In this document: positions 25,519-33,868 of the stretch, in pieces | Layout: each line of letters starts with the position of its first letter | Numbering within the stretch: the stretch's first letter is position 1 | Assembly: GCA_938091085.1 (NCBI GenBank) | Contig: CALKOC010000025.1 | Location: 1-36,000, forward strand | Source of the DNA: an uncultured Alphaproteobacteria bacterium | Lineage (GTDB): Bacteria; Pseudomonadota; Alphaproteobacteria; RS24 | DNA length: 36,000 nt | Reading direction: 5' to 3' | The notes under the pieces: generated by a model | The model's input: the letters and a program-made list of their open reading frames with translations, nothing else | The model's database searches: none | What the model was told of the DNA's origin: nothing | Made by a program: the position numbers and the translations under genes

Positions 25519-26445
25519 GTGAACAAGGCTGATGACGCTTTGAAAAATAAGTTTCTCTTTACACTAGCTGGATTGGCAGGACTGACTTTTGCTTTACTGA
25601 CAGCATTGGGTATTCTGCCGCCGCAATTTGGTAACCAAGAATTACGATTACGCGGCGATGTTCCAATCGCGTCTGTAAATGGCGAGTCCGTCAGCAAAGT
25701 TGAATACCTTCGCGCCCTCACCGCTATGCAAGCCGGACTTGATCGGAGCCTTACTGAAACGGATAAAAGAGCCGCTCTGCAAGTTCTTATTGATGAGGAG
25801 GTAATTCTTCAACATGCACTTAATATAGGACTTGCAAGGTCGGACCCCATGGCGCGCAAAAACCTTGTACAGGCACTTATGCGAAGCACTGCTCTCCTAA
25901 CGGATTATGAGACAGATACGCAAAAGCTCGAAACTTTCTTTAAAGAGCATAAACACCTATTTATTGCACCGCGCATGGTTAGGGTGAAAGTTTTCACAAC
26001 CGATAATACGAAAACCGCAGAGACATTCCGACAAGCAGTTGTAAATGGTGAAAGCTTCACTTCCGCTGGCGGGCGCCTAGGTTTAAATGAAAAAGATTTG
26101 CCCGACGACATCCCGCTTGGCAAAGCGGCTGACTACCTTGGTGGCACCGCACGGAACAGGCTCGCAACCCTAAGAGAAGGTGAGATAATCGGGCCAATAA
26201 CATCAGGGGCTGAGACAAATCCAAGCTATATGTTCATCTGGTTAATGAAGGCAACACGCCTTGACGTTGAGTTCAATGAGGTTGCTGAAATCGTGAAGGC
26301 TGAATGGCAAAGAAGGCAGGAAGAAAACGCATTCGAAACATACCTCACAGATTTGCGAAAATCGGCAGATATTAGACTTCATAACGATGTAATTGAGACT
26401 GTCGACCGAAGCGATTACACAACACCACCAGATATTATGAATTAA
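25519..26445 (+). CDS. Membrane-anchored parvulin-like peptidyl-prolyl isomerase
   Basis: A 308-residue protein with one N-terminal membrane helix (about 11-33), a SurA-like helical segment around 45-125 (ITDKRAALQVLIDEEVI-like), and a divergent PpiC/rotamase region at about 128-250 (RMVRVKVF, GESFTSAGGRLG, LREGEIIGPITS). It is likely a periplasmic folding factor held at the inner membrane. The start is a GTG at 25519, because the preceding ATG in another frame runs into a stop at once. It follows the DUF3604 gene by 17 bases and its stop overlaps the next start, so a dedicated chaperone for its disulfide-rich neighbour is plausible but unproven. Confidence 0.78.
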   Translation: MNKADDALKNKFLFTLAGLAGLTFALLTALGILPPQFGNQELRLRGDVPIASVNGESVSKVEYLRALTAMQAGLDRSLTETDKRAALQVLIDEEVILQHALNIGLARSDPMARKNLVQALMRSTALLTDYETDTQKLETFFKEHKHLFIAPRMVRVKVFTTDNTKTAETFRQAVVNGESFTSAGGRLGLNEKDLPDDIPLGKAADYLGGTARNRLATLREGEIIGPITSGAETNPSYMFIWLMKATRLDVEFNEVAEIVKAEWQRRQEENAFETYLTDLRKSADIRLHNDVIETVDRSDYTTPPDIMN

Positions 26446-27644
26446 TGCGCACCTTACTATTGCTCATCACCCTCATAATTGCCCTTCAAACAGATGCCTT
26501 GGCGCACACCAGAAGCCAGTCTTTTTCTCAATGGGAGACGGTCACAGAAACAGATAATAGTTTAAAATTTATTTTCTCGGTTGACCAAAGACGCATCACT
26601 CAACTTGCACAGATTTATCCGTCTATGGATTATGTGACACTGCTACAACGTCACCTGACCGAGACTATAAATGTCTCTCAGAATAAACAGAGATGTTCGC
26701 CTGAAAGGCTAGACGTTGAGCGGCATGATAGGAATGGGTATTTCCGCGCAAGAGGGGTATTCAGTTGTTTGGAAAACATCAACACAGAACCACCCCTGAT
26801 AGAAATAAGAAGCTTCACAGCGGTATCGCCCTCCCATATTCATCTTGCAAGATTTTCTATCGCCGGAGAAAATCAAGAGATTGTTCTTAGTAATGCGCGG
26901 CAATATTTTAATTTTGAAGCAAGAAGCTTTATTGACAGTTTAAGCGCATTTATTCATCTCGGCTTTTTTCATGTTGTCTCAGGTTTGGATCACATGATTT
27001 TTCTACTCGCTCTGGCACTATTTGCAGCGACACCACGATTGGCTGTTTTATGCATCACAGGCTTCACTCTTGGACATAGCCTCACGCTTGGGTTAGCTTT
27101 CGTAGATATTATCGTCCCCAATGAGAAGCTTATAGAGGCGCTTATTGGTCTGACCATTGCCCTCACAGCCTATGACATTGCCGGTAAAACATCTAAAACA
27201 AACGCACTCCCTGCCCTCCTACTCAGCTTTGGAATAATTTTCATATGCACGCTAGCGATATATATGGGACGCATACCACTTACTATAGGTTTATTCTTTA
27301 CCCTGCCGCTCGCGCTATTCAGCTATCAACATCTAAGCCAATCGGCTCGCATAAAGGCAAAACTCTTTCCACTGCTTACTATCGCCTTTGGGCTTGTTCA
27401 TGGCGCAGGTTTTGCGGGCGGTTTAAAACATATTAATCTGGATAAAGGCGACATCCTTACACCGTTAATTGGGTTTAACCTCGGTGTCGAATTAGCTCAG
27501 CTTTTTGCCCTCATTACAGTCTATATTTTGATTTCTGTTCTGGAAATACGAACCAATTTCAGGCGCGACAGATTTGAATATTTTGTCGCGCCTGTATTAT
27601 TTGGCCTTGGCTTATTCTGGTTTGCAGAACGAATGTTAATTTAA
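26445..27644 (+). CDS. HupE/UreJ-like membrane protein
   Basis: A 399-residue membrane protein. A Sec signal (about 1-20, cleaved near DALA/HT) precedes a periplasmic domain to about residue 160, then a polytopic C-terminal domain of six or seven helices. Family motifs are HLGFFHVVSGLDHMIFLLAL near 166-185, FGLVHGAGFAGGL and FNLGVELAQL. HupE/UreJ relatives are implicated in nickel or other metal uptake, but this longer branch has no firm function. It starts inside the preceding stop (TAATG) and ends in a 4-base overlap with the convergent hydrolase gene. It is the last gene of the 17-gene run. Confidence 0.82.
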   Translation: MRTLLLLITLIIALQTDALAHTRSQSFSQWETVTETDNSLKFIFSVDQRRITQLAQIYPSMDYVTLLQRHLTETINVSQNKQRCSPERLDVERHDRNGYFRARGVFSCLENINTEPPLIEIRSFTAVSPSHIHLARFSIAGENQEIVLSNARQYFNFEARSFIDSLSAFIHLGFFHVVSGLDHMIFLLALALFAATPRLAVLCITGFTLGHSLTLGLAFVDIIVPNEKLIEALIGLTIALTAYDIAGKTSKTNALPALLLSFGIIFICTLAIYMGRIPLTIGLFFTLPLALFSYQHLSQSARIKAKLFPLLTIAFGLVHGAGFAGGLKHINLDKGDILTPLIGFNLGVELAQLFALITVYILISVLEIRTNFRRDRFEYFVAPVLFGLGLFWFAERMLI

Positions 27645-29068
27645 TTAGAGCTATTACTGGCTTCACTTATCACACCCTCAGCCAGTCGAATCTGAGCGTT
27701 GAGCCAATAAATCTCATAGCTGTTTTCAATCCCGTTTATCGCCTTATCAAGCAATAACTGAAGAGTTTCTAAACGAACCTGATTAACACTCGGGTCAGAA
27801 GCTTGTGAAGGGTCATCCAGCAAAATTTCAACTATATGCATAGCGCGAACTGGTTGATCGGCCTTATTGTAAAATCTGGCTTTTTCTAGTAAAGCACTCG
27901 GCCCTGCCAGCGCAACAACATCAGGCATTACTTCACCTCTGTCGACGCCATAAAGCTCAGTTGTTCGGTCAAAATGGAACCAAGTTGCATAATATTCCCA
28001 GATACTTTTAACAGCCCATGACACGCGCCCATGCGCTTGGGAAAGCTCAAGTTCTGGTGGTAAGCTAATTGTTTCCATTAGCTGATAAAGAGTTTTGCCG
28101 CTATTCATCCCGGCAATCGTTTCATCATGAACATATTGTACGGCGTCTCTCATTTTTGTCAGGCCGTTAACAATCTTTTCTTGTCCTCTCACAGGGTCAA
28201 GATGCCCCGGTAGAATAACTTCTGGGGCAAGATCGATTAAACGATTTAGCGATCTTATATATTCCACCGGCTTACGGATTTTCTCACCGCGCATTGTGAA
28301 GACATTCGGAAATTGTGGAAACATAGGGCCAAAAAAATCACCGGAAAGAAGAGCCTTCTGATCAGGTAACCACATCACAAGATTATCCGCACCTTCAGCG
28401 CCTGCCATGGCATAGATTTCCATTACTTTACCGCCCAATTCAAAGCGATAGCTATCGCCTTCATTCACTGTAAGTGTTGGCGTAATCCCACCATATGCAA
28501 TCATTTCTGCAGTTGGCGGCTCTTCAGGCATGAAAGGAAACAAAAGACGGTTACGACCATGTAAATAAGGCTCAAGTGCTTTTAGATAGCGCTGTTCTTC
28601 AGTGAATTGTTTATGAGCAATAATCTCGACGCCATCCTCTTTCCAGTATTTAACCCCGCCAATATGGTCTGCGTGAGAATGACTAAGAATAATGTGGGTG
28701 AGCTTATTGTCCGGCACGGCGTTATTCATAGCGGCAATCTGTTTTGGAACCTGCATCACAAGTCCCGTGTCGAATAACACATTGCCTTCATTTGTCGGCA
28801 CCATATAAATATTGCCAATACCCGTCACCCGGATAATACCATCAACAACTTCGGTAGCTTCAATCGGGAAATTTATAAATTCCGCCGCCACACTTGTGGA
28901 CCCGTTTTCCGCCTGTTTTTTCATGCGATTGGTTGCCAAATCGTGAACAGCATCCAGTGCTTGAAGCTGCACCTGTTTTTTAGCGTTGTCGGAATATTGA
29001 TAAGTGAAGACACCTATCACCACCAAACCAACCAAGCCAATCACCAAATATTTAATATAATTTCCCAT
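27641..29068 (-). CDS. Membrane-anchored metallo-beta-lactamase-fold hydrolase, alkylsulfatase-like
   Basis: A 475-residue protein with an N-terminal membrane anchor (about 5-25), then an MBL domain with HSHADH at 130-135 and further metal ligands downstream (GAEGADN, ILPGHLDP). The C-terminal part (about 350-475; GRVSWAVKSIWEYYATWFHFD and a helical YNKADQPVRAMHI region) resembles the dimerisation domain of SdsA-type alkylsulfatases. It probably hydrolyses a sulfate or other ester in the periplasm. The start at 29068 is chosen because GGAGGG sits 4 bases upstream; the longer TTG start would overlap that site. It follows the sulfatase gene by 12 bases, indicating co-transcription. Confidence 0.8.
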   Translation of the reverse strand: MGNYIKYLVIGLVGLVVIGVFTYQYSDNAKKQVQLQALDAVHDLATNRMKKQAENGSTSVAAEFINFPIEATEVVDGIIRVTGIGNIYMVPTNEGNVLFDTGLVMQVPKQIAAMNNAVPDNKLTHIILSHSHADHIGGVKYWKEDGVEIIAHKQFTEEQRYLKALEPYLHGRNRLLFPFMPEEPPTAEMIAYGGITPTLTVNEGDSYRFELGGKVMEIYAMAGAEGADNLVMWLPDQKALLSGDFFGPMFPQFPNVFTMRGEKIRKPVEYIRSLNRLIDLAPEVILPGHLDPVRGQEKIVNGLTKMRDAVQYVHDETIAGMNSGKTLYQLMETISLPPELELSQAHGRVSWAVKSIWEYYATWFHFDRTTELYGVDRGEVMPDVVALAGPSALLEKARFYNKADQPVRAMHIVEILLDDPSQASDPSVNQVRLETLQLLLDKAINGIENSYEIYWLNAQIRLAEGVISEASNSSN

Positions 29069-29080
29069 AATGCCCTCCAA

Positions 29081-30571
29081 TTATTCGTATTTAATACGTC
29101 CCTTTTCACCATAGCGCATTTGCAGCACTTGGGATGCAACACGACCAAAACCTCCCCAAGACTTAAGTATGGTTTTCTCATCAGGTTTCACATCTTCAGC
29201 ATAATCAGTCGGCGCACGCCATGACGGATTTGGCGAAATGGAGACATAAAGCCCGCTCACCGGATGCTGCGATCGCCAATCATTAATCGCGTCTGACATC
29301 TTTTTAACCCTTAAAGGGTTTTCCTCTGCCAAATTATTTTTCTCGTAAGGGTCTTTGCTCAAATCAAACAAATGATTGGTTATCTCCGTTGACCTATTAT
29401 TATGATCGATAATTTGAACCAGCTTATCGTCTCCATCAATCATCGCCAGACGAAACGAGTTATATTCTGGGCTATTGGACGCGAAGAAAAGCGGCTCGGG
29501 ACGCTTCATATCTTTTGATTTCGTCAGTGCCGACAGAATATTCATGCCATCAATTTTTTTCTCATTATGCATTTCAATACCTGTAGCCGCAGCTAGCGTT
29601 GGAAATACATCCATGACAGAAATAGTTTGTTGGGTTTCACTACCGGCAGGAATTAACCCAGGCCAGCGCATAATAGCATTAACTCTTATGCCCCCCTCAA
29701 AGGTTTCCAATTTGCCCCCACGATAGGGTTTGTTGACACCACCAAAACCTGCAAACCCACCATTATCACTGAAAAACAAAATGATGGTGTTATCGCTTAC
29801 CCCTTGGCGGTCCAACTCATCCAGAATACGGCCAACCGCCTGATCCATAGAGTCGACCATGGCAGCATATGTACGTTTAGGTATGGGGAAGTTCATTCTG
29901 GATTTATATTTTGCCTCTAACTCTTCTGGCGCTTGCATGGGACTATGCGGCGCGAGCAAGGGGACATAGAGCAAGAAAGGTTTGGCAGGGTCACGCAATT
30001 CTTTAAGGAACCTTACTGACTCCTCGCCATGAATATCCGTGGCATAGGCATCCCTTTTGAGCGACTTGCCGTTCTCCTGCAAATCATGGCCGCCGGCAGA
30101 CTTATGCGTGTAATAGTCTACTTGCGTATTCAGGTGCCCGAAAAAATGATCAAATCCACGATGATGCGGCACCAGAGATTCATATTGCCGTCCAATATGC
30201 CACTTTCCTATCATTGCGGTTTCATAACCAGCCTTCTGGAAACTCTCAGGCATAAAATGTTCTTCAGGAGACACACCGCCATGCTCCCAAGGTTGCAGAC
30301 CGGCATAGGCAGTACCAAGCTTTATAGGGTCGCGGGCAGTCATCAATGCTGAACGGGTAGGCGTGCAAATCGGCAAAGAATAAAAACGGTTAAGCACCAT
30401 GCCTTCAGAAGCCAGACGATCGATATTAGGCGTTTGAATGTCACTCCCGCGAAAGCCTAGATCGGCATATCCCAAATCATCTGCAAGAATAATAACAATA
30501 TTCGGTTTCTCTCCAGCATGGGCGCTAGAAATAAACGCACCCATAAAAATGATTAAAAGACTTAATCTCAT
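29081..30571 (-). CDS. Exported sulfatase (formylglycine type)
   Basis: A 496-residue type I sulfatase. A cleavable signal peptide (about 1-19, ending AHA) directs it to the periplasm. The metal-binding DDLG is at 31-34 and the formylglycine motif CTPTR at 69-73 (Cys69 is the residue to be converted), followed by GKWHIG and a FSDNGG metal site near 270. Such enzymes hydrolyse sulfate esters; in this neighbourhood a sulfated steroid or sterol is a reasonable guess, but polysaccharide sulfates cannot be excluded. A formylglycine-generating enzyme is not in the window. AGGAGGGG precedes the ATG. It is the middle gene of the TetR-sulfatase-hydrolase operon. Confidence 0.92.
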   Translation of the reverse strand: MRLSLLIIFMGAFISSAHAGEKPNIVIILADDLGYADLGFRGSDIQTPNIDRLASEGMVLNRFYSLPICTPTRSALMTARDPIKLGTAYAGLQPWEHGGVSPEEHFMPESFQKAGYETAMIGKWHIGRQYESLVPHHRGFDHFFGHLNTQVDYYTHKSAGGHDLQENGKSLKRDAYATDIHGEESVRFLKELRDPAKPFLLYVPLLAPHSPMQAPEELEAKYKSRMNFPIPKRTYAAMVDSMDQAVGRILDELDRQGVSDNTIILFFSDNGGFAGFGGVNKPYRGGKLETFEGGIRVNAIMRWPGLIPAGSETQQTISVMDVFPTLAAATGIEMHNEKKIDGMNILSALTKSKDMKRPEPLFFASNSPEYNSFRLAMIDGDDKLVQIIDHNNRSTEITNHLFDLSKDPYEKNNLAEENPLRVKKMSDAINDWRSQHPVSGLYVSISPNPSWRAPTDYAEDVKPDEKTILKSWGGFGRVASQVLQMRYGEKGRIKYE

Positions 30572-30590
30572 AATCCCCTCCTAAAATTTA

Positions 30591-31274
30591 TTATTCTTCA
30601 AACTCACTCTGAATATTCGCGAGCGCTATTTTCAATAAAAAATCTGTCTTGTCCTCTGCGGAGAGAATAAAATCTTCAATATTTTCAGACAAAATTGGGA
30701 ATTCTTCAGAATCCATTTCTTTGAATTGGCTCGAAATATAACTTTGAATATTCGCCCCATTAAGCGGTAAACGTTCTTGCCTAATGGCTTCAACAGCTCC
30801 CCCATAAGACGCCATGGTAATAATATGAGCAACCTTGATAGCTTGTTTTGCATCTAGACCGCACGAAACCAAATCTGTGAGTATTTTCTCGGTCAAAGTA
30901 AAATGAATTTTATAGCCATAATCCGTAACAGGGTGGCTATGGATAAAAGAAGGGTGTTGCTTCAGAATTTTTTGAACATTTTTTGTGTATTCAAGCGCCA
31001 TTTGCTGCCATCCCTGCCCTCTATAATCAGGGAATGGTAATAATTTGATTGAATATTCAGCAGCCTCCATCAGAAGGGTTTCTCTGTTTTCAAAATATTG
31101 ATAGAGCGTCGCCGTGCCGACCTTTAGGTGTTCCGCGAGGTTTTTCATCGTCAGATTATCCAATCCGATGAACAACGCGCCATCCAAAATATCATCTCTT
31201 TTCAAAAGGCGCTTACGGCCTCTCGTTTCTTTTTTTTCAAAATTTTGAGGAAATTCAGTAGTCTGCGACGTCAA
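30591..31274 (-). CDS. TetR-family transcriptional regulator
   Basis: A 227-residue regulator. A basic N-terminal arm (ETRGRKRLLKRDDIL) leads to a TetR helix-turn-helix at about 41-60 (LTMKNLAEHLKVGTATLYQY) followed by FENRETLL, the usual third-helix continuation. The remaining C-terminal part is an all-helical ligand-binding domain without recognised specificity. It is divergent from the SDR-aldehyde dehydrogenase pair and leads the sulfatase operon, with 19 bases to the sulfatase start. It may control both, and possibly the steroid genes, with a pathway intermediate as ligand; this is inference. No ribosome site of note is seen. Confidence 0.9.
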   Translation of the reverse strand: MTSQTTEFPQNFEKKETRGRKRLLKRDDILDGALFIGLDNLTMKNLAEHLKVGTATLYQYFENRETLLMEAAEYSIKLLPFPDYRGQGWQQMALEYTKNVQKILKQHPSFIHSHPVTDYGYKIHFTLTEKILTDLVSCGLDAKQAIKVAHIITMASYGGAVEAIRQERLPLNGANIQSYISSQFKEMDSEEFPILSENIEDFILSAEDKTDFLLKIALANIQSEFEE

Positions 31275-31446
31275 AACAATTCCAATTCTATTTATGTGTT
31301 CTTCTGACTTGATTTTTTCAGTTTAGAGAAGAAAACAAGCAATGAAAACGGTATAATTCAATAAAAAGCAATAAGCGTGCTTGACTAAAATTCAAAAACA
31401 ATTTTTTATGAACCACGTTCGTAAATTAATAATGAGGGGTGGGGTT
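31275..31446. promoter_or_regulatory. Divergent promoter region, TetR and SDR-ALDH operons
   Basis: A 172-base AT-rich gap. A possible rightward promoter is TTGACT at 31381-31386 with TTTTAT 17 bases later, ahead of the SDR. A TetR-type autoregulatory site would be expected here, but no convincing long inverted repeat was found by eye. An in-frame TTG at 31381 would extend the SDR by 22 residues but lacks a ribosome site. Confidence 0.4.
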
Positions 31447-32322
31447 ATGCTCGAACAAAAGACAGTATTCATTTCAGGTGCAGCTATGGGAATGGGTGCA
31501 TTAAAAGCAAAAACACTGGCAGAACGCGGCTGGAAGGTTTTCGCTGGCATACTTCCGGATGCAGATATATCAGAGTTGGGAAACAATCCTAACATTCTTA
31601 CAGTCGTACAGGATGTCACCTCCGATAAATCGGTGAAAGCCAGCGCCAAAATAGTTGAAAAAGAGCTGGATGGTAAACCTCTAGATCTGTTGATCAACAA
31701 TGCCGGTATCGCAAATGTCGGTACAGGCGTCATTGAAGGTGCATCAATTAAAAACGGCAAGACCATGTTTGAGGTCAATACATGGGGCATGATGCGGGTA
31801 ACACAGGCATTCTTGCCATTTATTCGCCGAGGTCCTGGAAAATCCCGGATTATCAATTTTGCTTCGGGTGCGGTGAAAGCCAATCCGGTTGGTTCTGGCG
31901 TTTATAATATGTCCAAACATGCCGTTATCGGGCTGACAAAGACGCTTCGTAATGAACTAGCGCCTTTTGGTATTCAGGTAACAGCTGTTGAACCGGGCGC
32001 TGTTAAAACACATATGACCGCCAATTCTCGCGAAACTACCAAAGATGTTTGGAAAAATGTTTCTAAAGAAATGAACGATATTTACGCACCATATCTTTAT
32101 GAAACCATTACAGATGTCATGCCGACGCAAATTGAAAATGGTAATCCACCGGAAGTCGTTGTTAATCAGGTTCTCGGATTACTTGATGTCAAAAAATGGA
32201 AGTCTTCCTATTTAGTCGGCAAAGATGTTGCTGTTATGGGGCCGTTATTCAAACTGCTTCCAGACAGGTTATTTGAAAAAATGCTTCAAACGGCAAGCAA
32301 AATTCCACAATTTAAGGGGTAA
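31447..32322 (+). CDS. Short-chain dehydrogenase/reductase, hydroxysteroid dehydrogenase-like
   Basis: A 291-residue SDR. The cofactor motif SGAAMGMG (about 10-17) has Ser in place of the usual Thr. NNAG is followed by NFASGAV and YNMSK as the catalytic serine and Tyr/Lys, and VEPGAVKT resembles the 11-beta/17-beta-HSD and retinol dehydrogenase group. The C-terminal extension after residue 215 is long and hydrophobic near its end, which could give membrane association. The ATG at 31447 is chosen for the GAGGGGTGGGG upstream and for the family start. It abuts the aldehyde dehydrogenase gene, so an alcohol-to-aldehyde-to-acid sequence is possible. Confidence 0.85.
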   Translation: MLEQKTVFISGAAMGMGALKAKTLAERGWKVFAGILPDADISELGNNPNILTVVQDVTSDKSVKASAKIVEKELDGKPLDLLINNAGIANVGTGVIEGASIKNGKTMFEVNTWGMMRVTQAFLPFIRRGPGKSRIINFASGAVKANPVGSGVYNMSKHAVIGLTKTLRNELAPFGIQVTAVEPGAVKTHMTANSRETTKDVWKNVSKEMNDIYAPYLYETITDVMPTQIENGNPPEVVVNQVLGLLDVKKWKSSYLVGKDVAVMGPLFKLLPDRLFEKMLQTASKIPQFKG

Positions 32323-32325
32323 ATG

Positions 32326-33729
32326 ATGAGTGATATAGCTTCACAATTTAAAACACTTCAAGATGCGGCTCCCCGCATGCGTCTAACGACAGCCGAAGAA
32401 CGTGCAGATCGCCTCAGGTCTATTTGGGATGCGCTTCTGGAACGTAAAGACGATATTTTTAAGTCAGGTCAGGAAGAGCGCCGCACCAATGATGTGGATG
32501 TTGCCGCAGAACTGGTCATGATTAAAGGTGAACTCGATTTCACCATTAAAAATCTCAAAAAATGGATGCGTCCTGTACGCGTTAAAAACTCACTCGCAAC
32601 TATGGGCAAACGCTGTGAGATTAATTATCAGTCTAAGGGCGTTGTACTTAATATCTCAGCCTATAATGCACCGACAGCTGAGTGTATTGTCCCGATGATC
32701 CCTGCCATTGCGGCGGGCAACACGATTGCTGTTAAGCCTTCAGAGCTTGCACCTGTCTCCGCGCAGATTATGCAGGAAGTCATTAACAAGGCTTTACCAG
32801 CTGATGAAGCTCAAGTTATGCAGGGCGGTGTTGAGGTCTCTCAAGAATTGCTCAAACTGCCTTTCAATCACATCTATTATACAGGCGGCATGACCGTCGG
32901 TAAGATTGTAATGAAAGCCGCTGCAGATCATTTTGCTTCAATCACGCTTGAAATGGGTGGTAAATCGCCTGTTATTATTGACGAAACGGCTAATCTTGAA
33001 AATGCGGCAACCAAGCTGGCTTGGGGTCGAGTCATGAATGCCGGTCAGGTGTGTATCGCGCCGGAATATGTTGTTATTCACGAGTCCGTGAAAGACAAAT
33101 TCCTTACTCTTATTAAAGAAAAAATTGAAGCACTGTACAATTCGGATGGCTCCGGCTTACAAAAATCCAGTTATGTGCCTCGTATTATTAATGAGCGTCA
33201 TTATGACCGCATTAAAGGTCTTATGGATGATGCAGTTGCCAAGGGGGCCGAAGTGGTCTTTGGCGGTGGCGGCGATAAAGCAGACAGATATATCGAACCG
33301 ACAATTCTGACGAATATGTCTGAAGATATGGAAATCATGAATGAGGAAGTATTTGGTCCCGTTCTGTCTGTTGTTAGTTACTCAACGCGGTCCGAAGTAC
33401 TTGATATTATTGCCAAACGCCCAACACCGCTGGCGTTCTATATCTATTCAACCAATAAAGATAACATCAATTACTTCTTGCAAAATTCAACCTCTGGCTC
33501 AGCAGTTGTAAACAATAACTGCATTCAGTCCGGCACAAACCCTAATCTGCCATTTGGCGGTGTCGGCACGTCCGGAATGGGGCGTATCGGAGGGTATGAA
33601 GGCTTTAAGCATATGTCGAATGCCCGTTCAGTTGTGCATCAACCGCTGGACAAATTTCGTGACTTTCTTGTGCAATTGCCACCCTATTCCAAGCGTTATA
33701 GTGATTTAATTATGAAGGGTCTCAAGTAA
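32326..33729 (+). CDS. Aldehyde dehydrogenase, class 3 / coniferyl-aldehyde type
   Basis: A 467-residue NAD(P)-dependent aldehyde dehydrogenase lacking the N-terminal extension of class 1/2 enzymes. The cofactor lysine is Lys137 (VKPSE), the general base Glu209 (LEMGGKSP) and the nucleophile Cys243 (NAGQVCIAP). The C-terminal LPFGGVGTSGMGRIGGYEGF block is typical of class 3 and coniferyl-aldehyde dehydrogenases. It would oxidise an aldehyde to an acid, perhaps from a steroid side chain, with the preceding SDR making the aldehyde. The ATG at 32326 is preferred over 32323 because AAGGGG then lies 6 bases upstream; both begin with Met. Confidence 0.88.
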   Translation: MSDIASQFKTLQDAAPRMRLTTAEERADRLRSIWDALLERKDDIFKSGQEERRTNDVDVAAELVMIKGELDFTIKNLKKWMRPVRVKNSLATMGKRCEINYQSKGVVLNISAYNAPTAECIVPMIPAIAAGNTIAVKPSELAPVSAQIMQEVINKALPADEAQVMQGGVEVSQELLKLPFNHIYYTGGMTVGKIVMKAAADHFASITLEMGGKSPVIIDETANLENAATKLAWGRVMNAGQVCIAPEYVVIHESVKDKFLTLIKEKIEALYNSDGSGLQKSSYVPRIINERHYDRIKGLMDDAVAKGAEVVFGGGGDKADRYIEPTILTNMSEDMEIMNEEVFGPVLSVVSYSTRSEVLDIIAKRPTPLAFYIYSTNKDNINYFLQNSTSGSAVVNNNCIQSGTNPNLPFGGVGTSGMGRIGGYEGFKHMSNARSVVHQPLDKFRDFLVQLPPYSKRYSDLIMKGLK

Positions 33730-33731
33730 CC

Positions 33732-33771
33732 GTTTTTGCGCTTTATAAGGCAAAGTATAGAGCGCAAAAAC
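33732..33771. other. Stem-loop with 11-base perfect stem
   Basis: GTTTTTGCGCT at 33732-33742 pairs perfectly with AGCGCAAAAAC at 33761-33771 across an 18-base loop, starting 3 bases after the aldehyde dehydrogenase stop. It lacks a T tract on either strand, so it may be a 3' mRNA stability hairpin or a protein-binding site rather than an intrinsic terminator. Confidence 0.65.
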
Positions 33772-33809
33772 ACCAAAAAAATGAACTTATTTCTTTGCCT
33801 ATTTATAGT

Positions 33810-33839
33810 TTGAATTATTTATTTAAGTAAGATTATACT
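33810..33839 (+). promoter_or_regulatory. Candidate sigma70 promoter of the Rieske gene
   Basis: TTGAAT at 33810-33815 and TATACT at 33834-33839 are separated by 18 bases and match the consensus at 4 and 5 of 6 positions. They lie 30 bases upstream of the Rieske start. Confidence 0.5.
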
Positions 33840-33845
33840 TACCTA
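33822..33845. promoter_or_regulatory. Candidate operator overlapping the Rieske gene -10
   Basis: TAAGTAAG and CTTACCTA form an 8-base inverted repeat with one mismatch around ATTATA. It overlaps the predicted -10, as expected for repressor binding, and contains the CTTACCT core also seen at 7993. Confidence 0.4.
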
Positions 33846-33868
33846 ACAGCTAAAAATTGGGAGTTATT

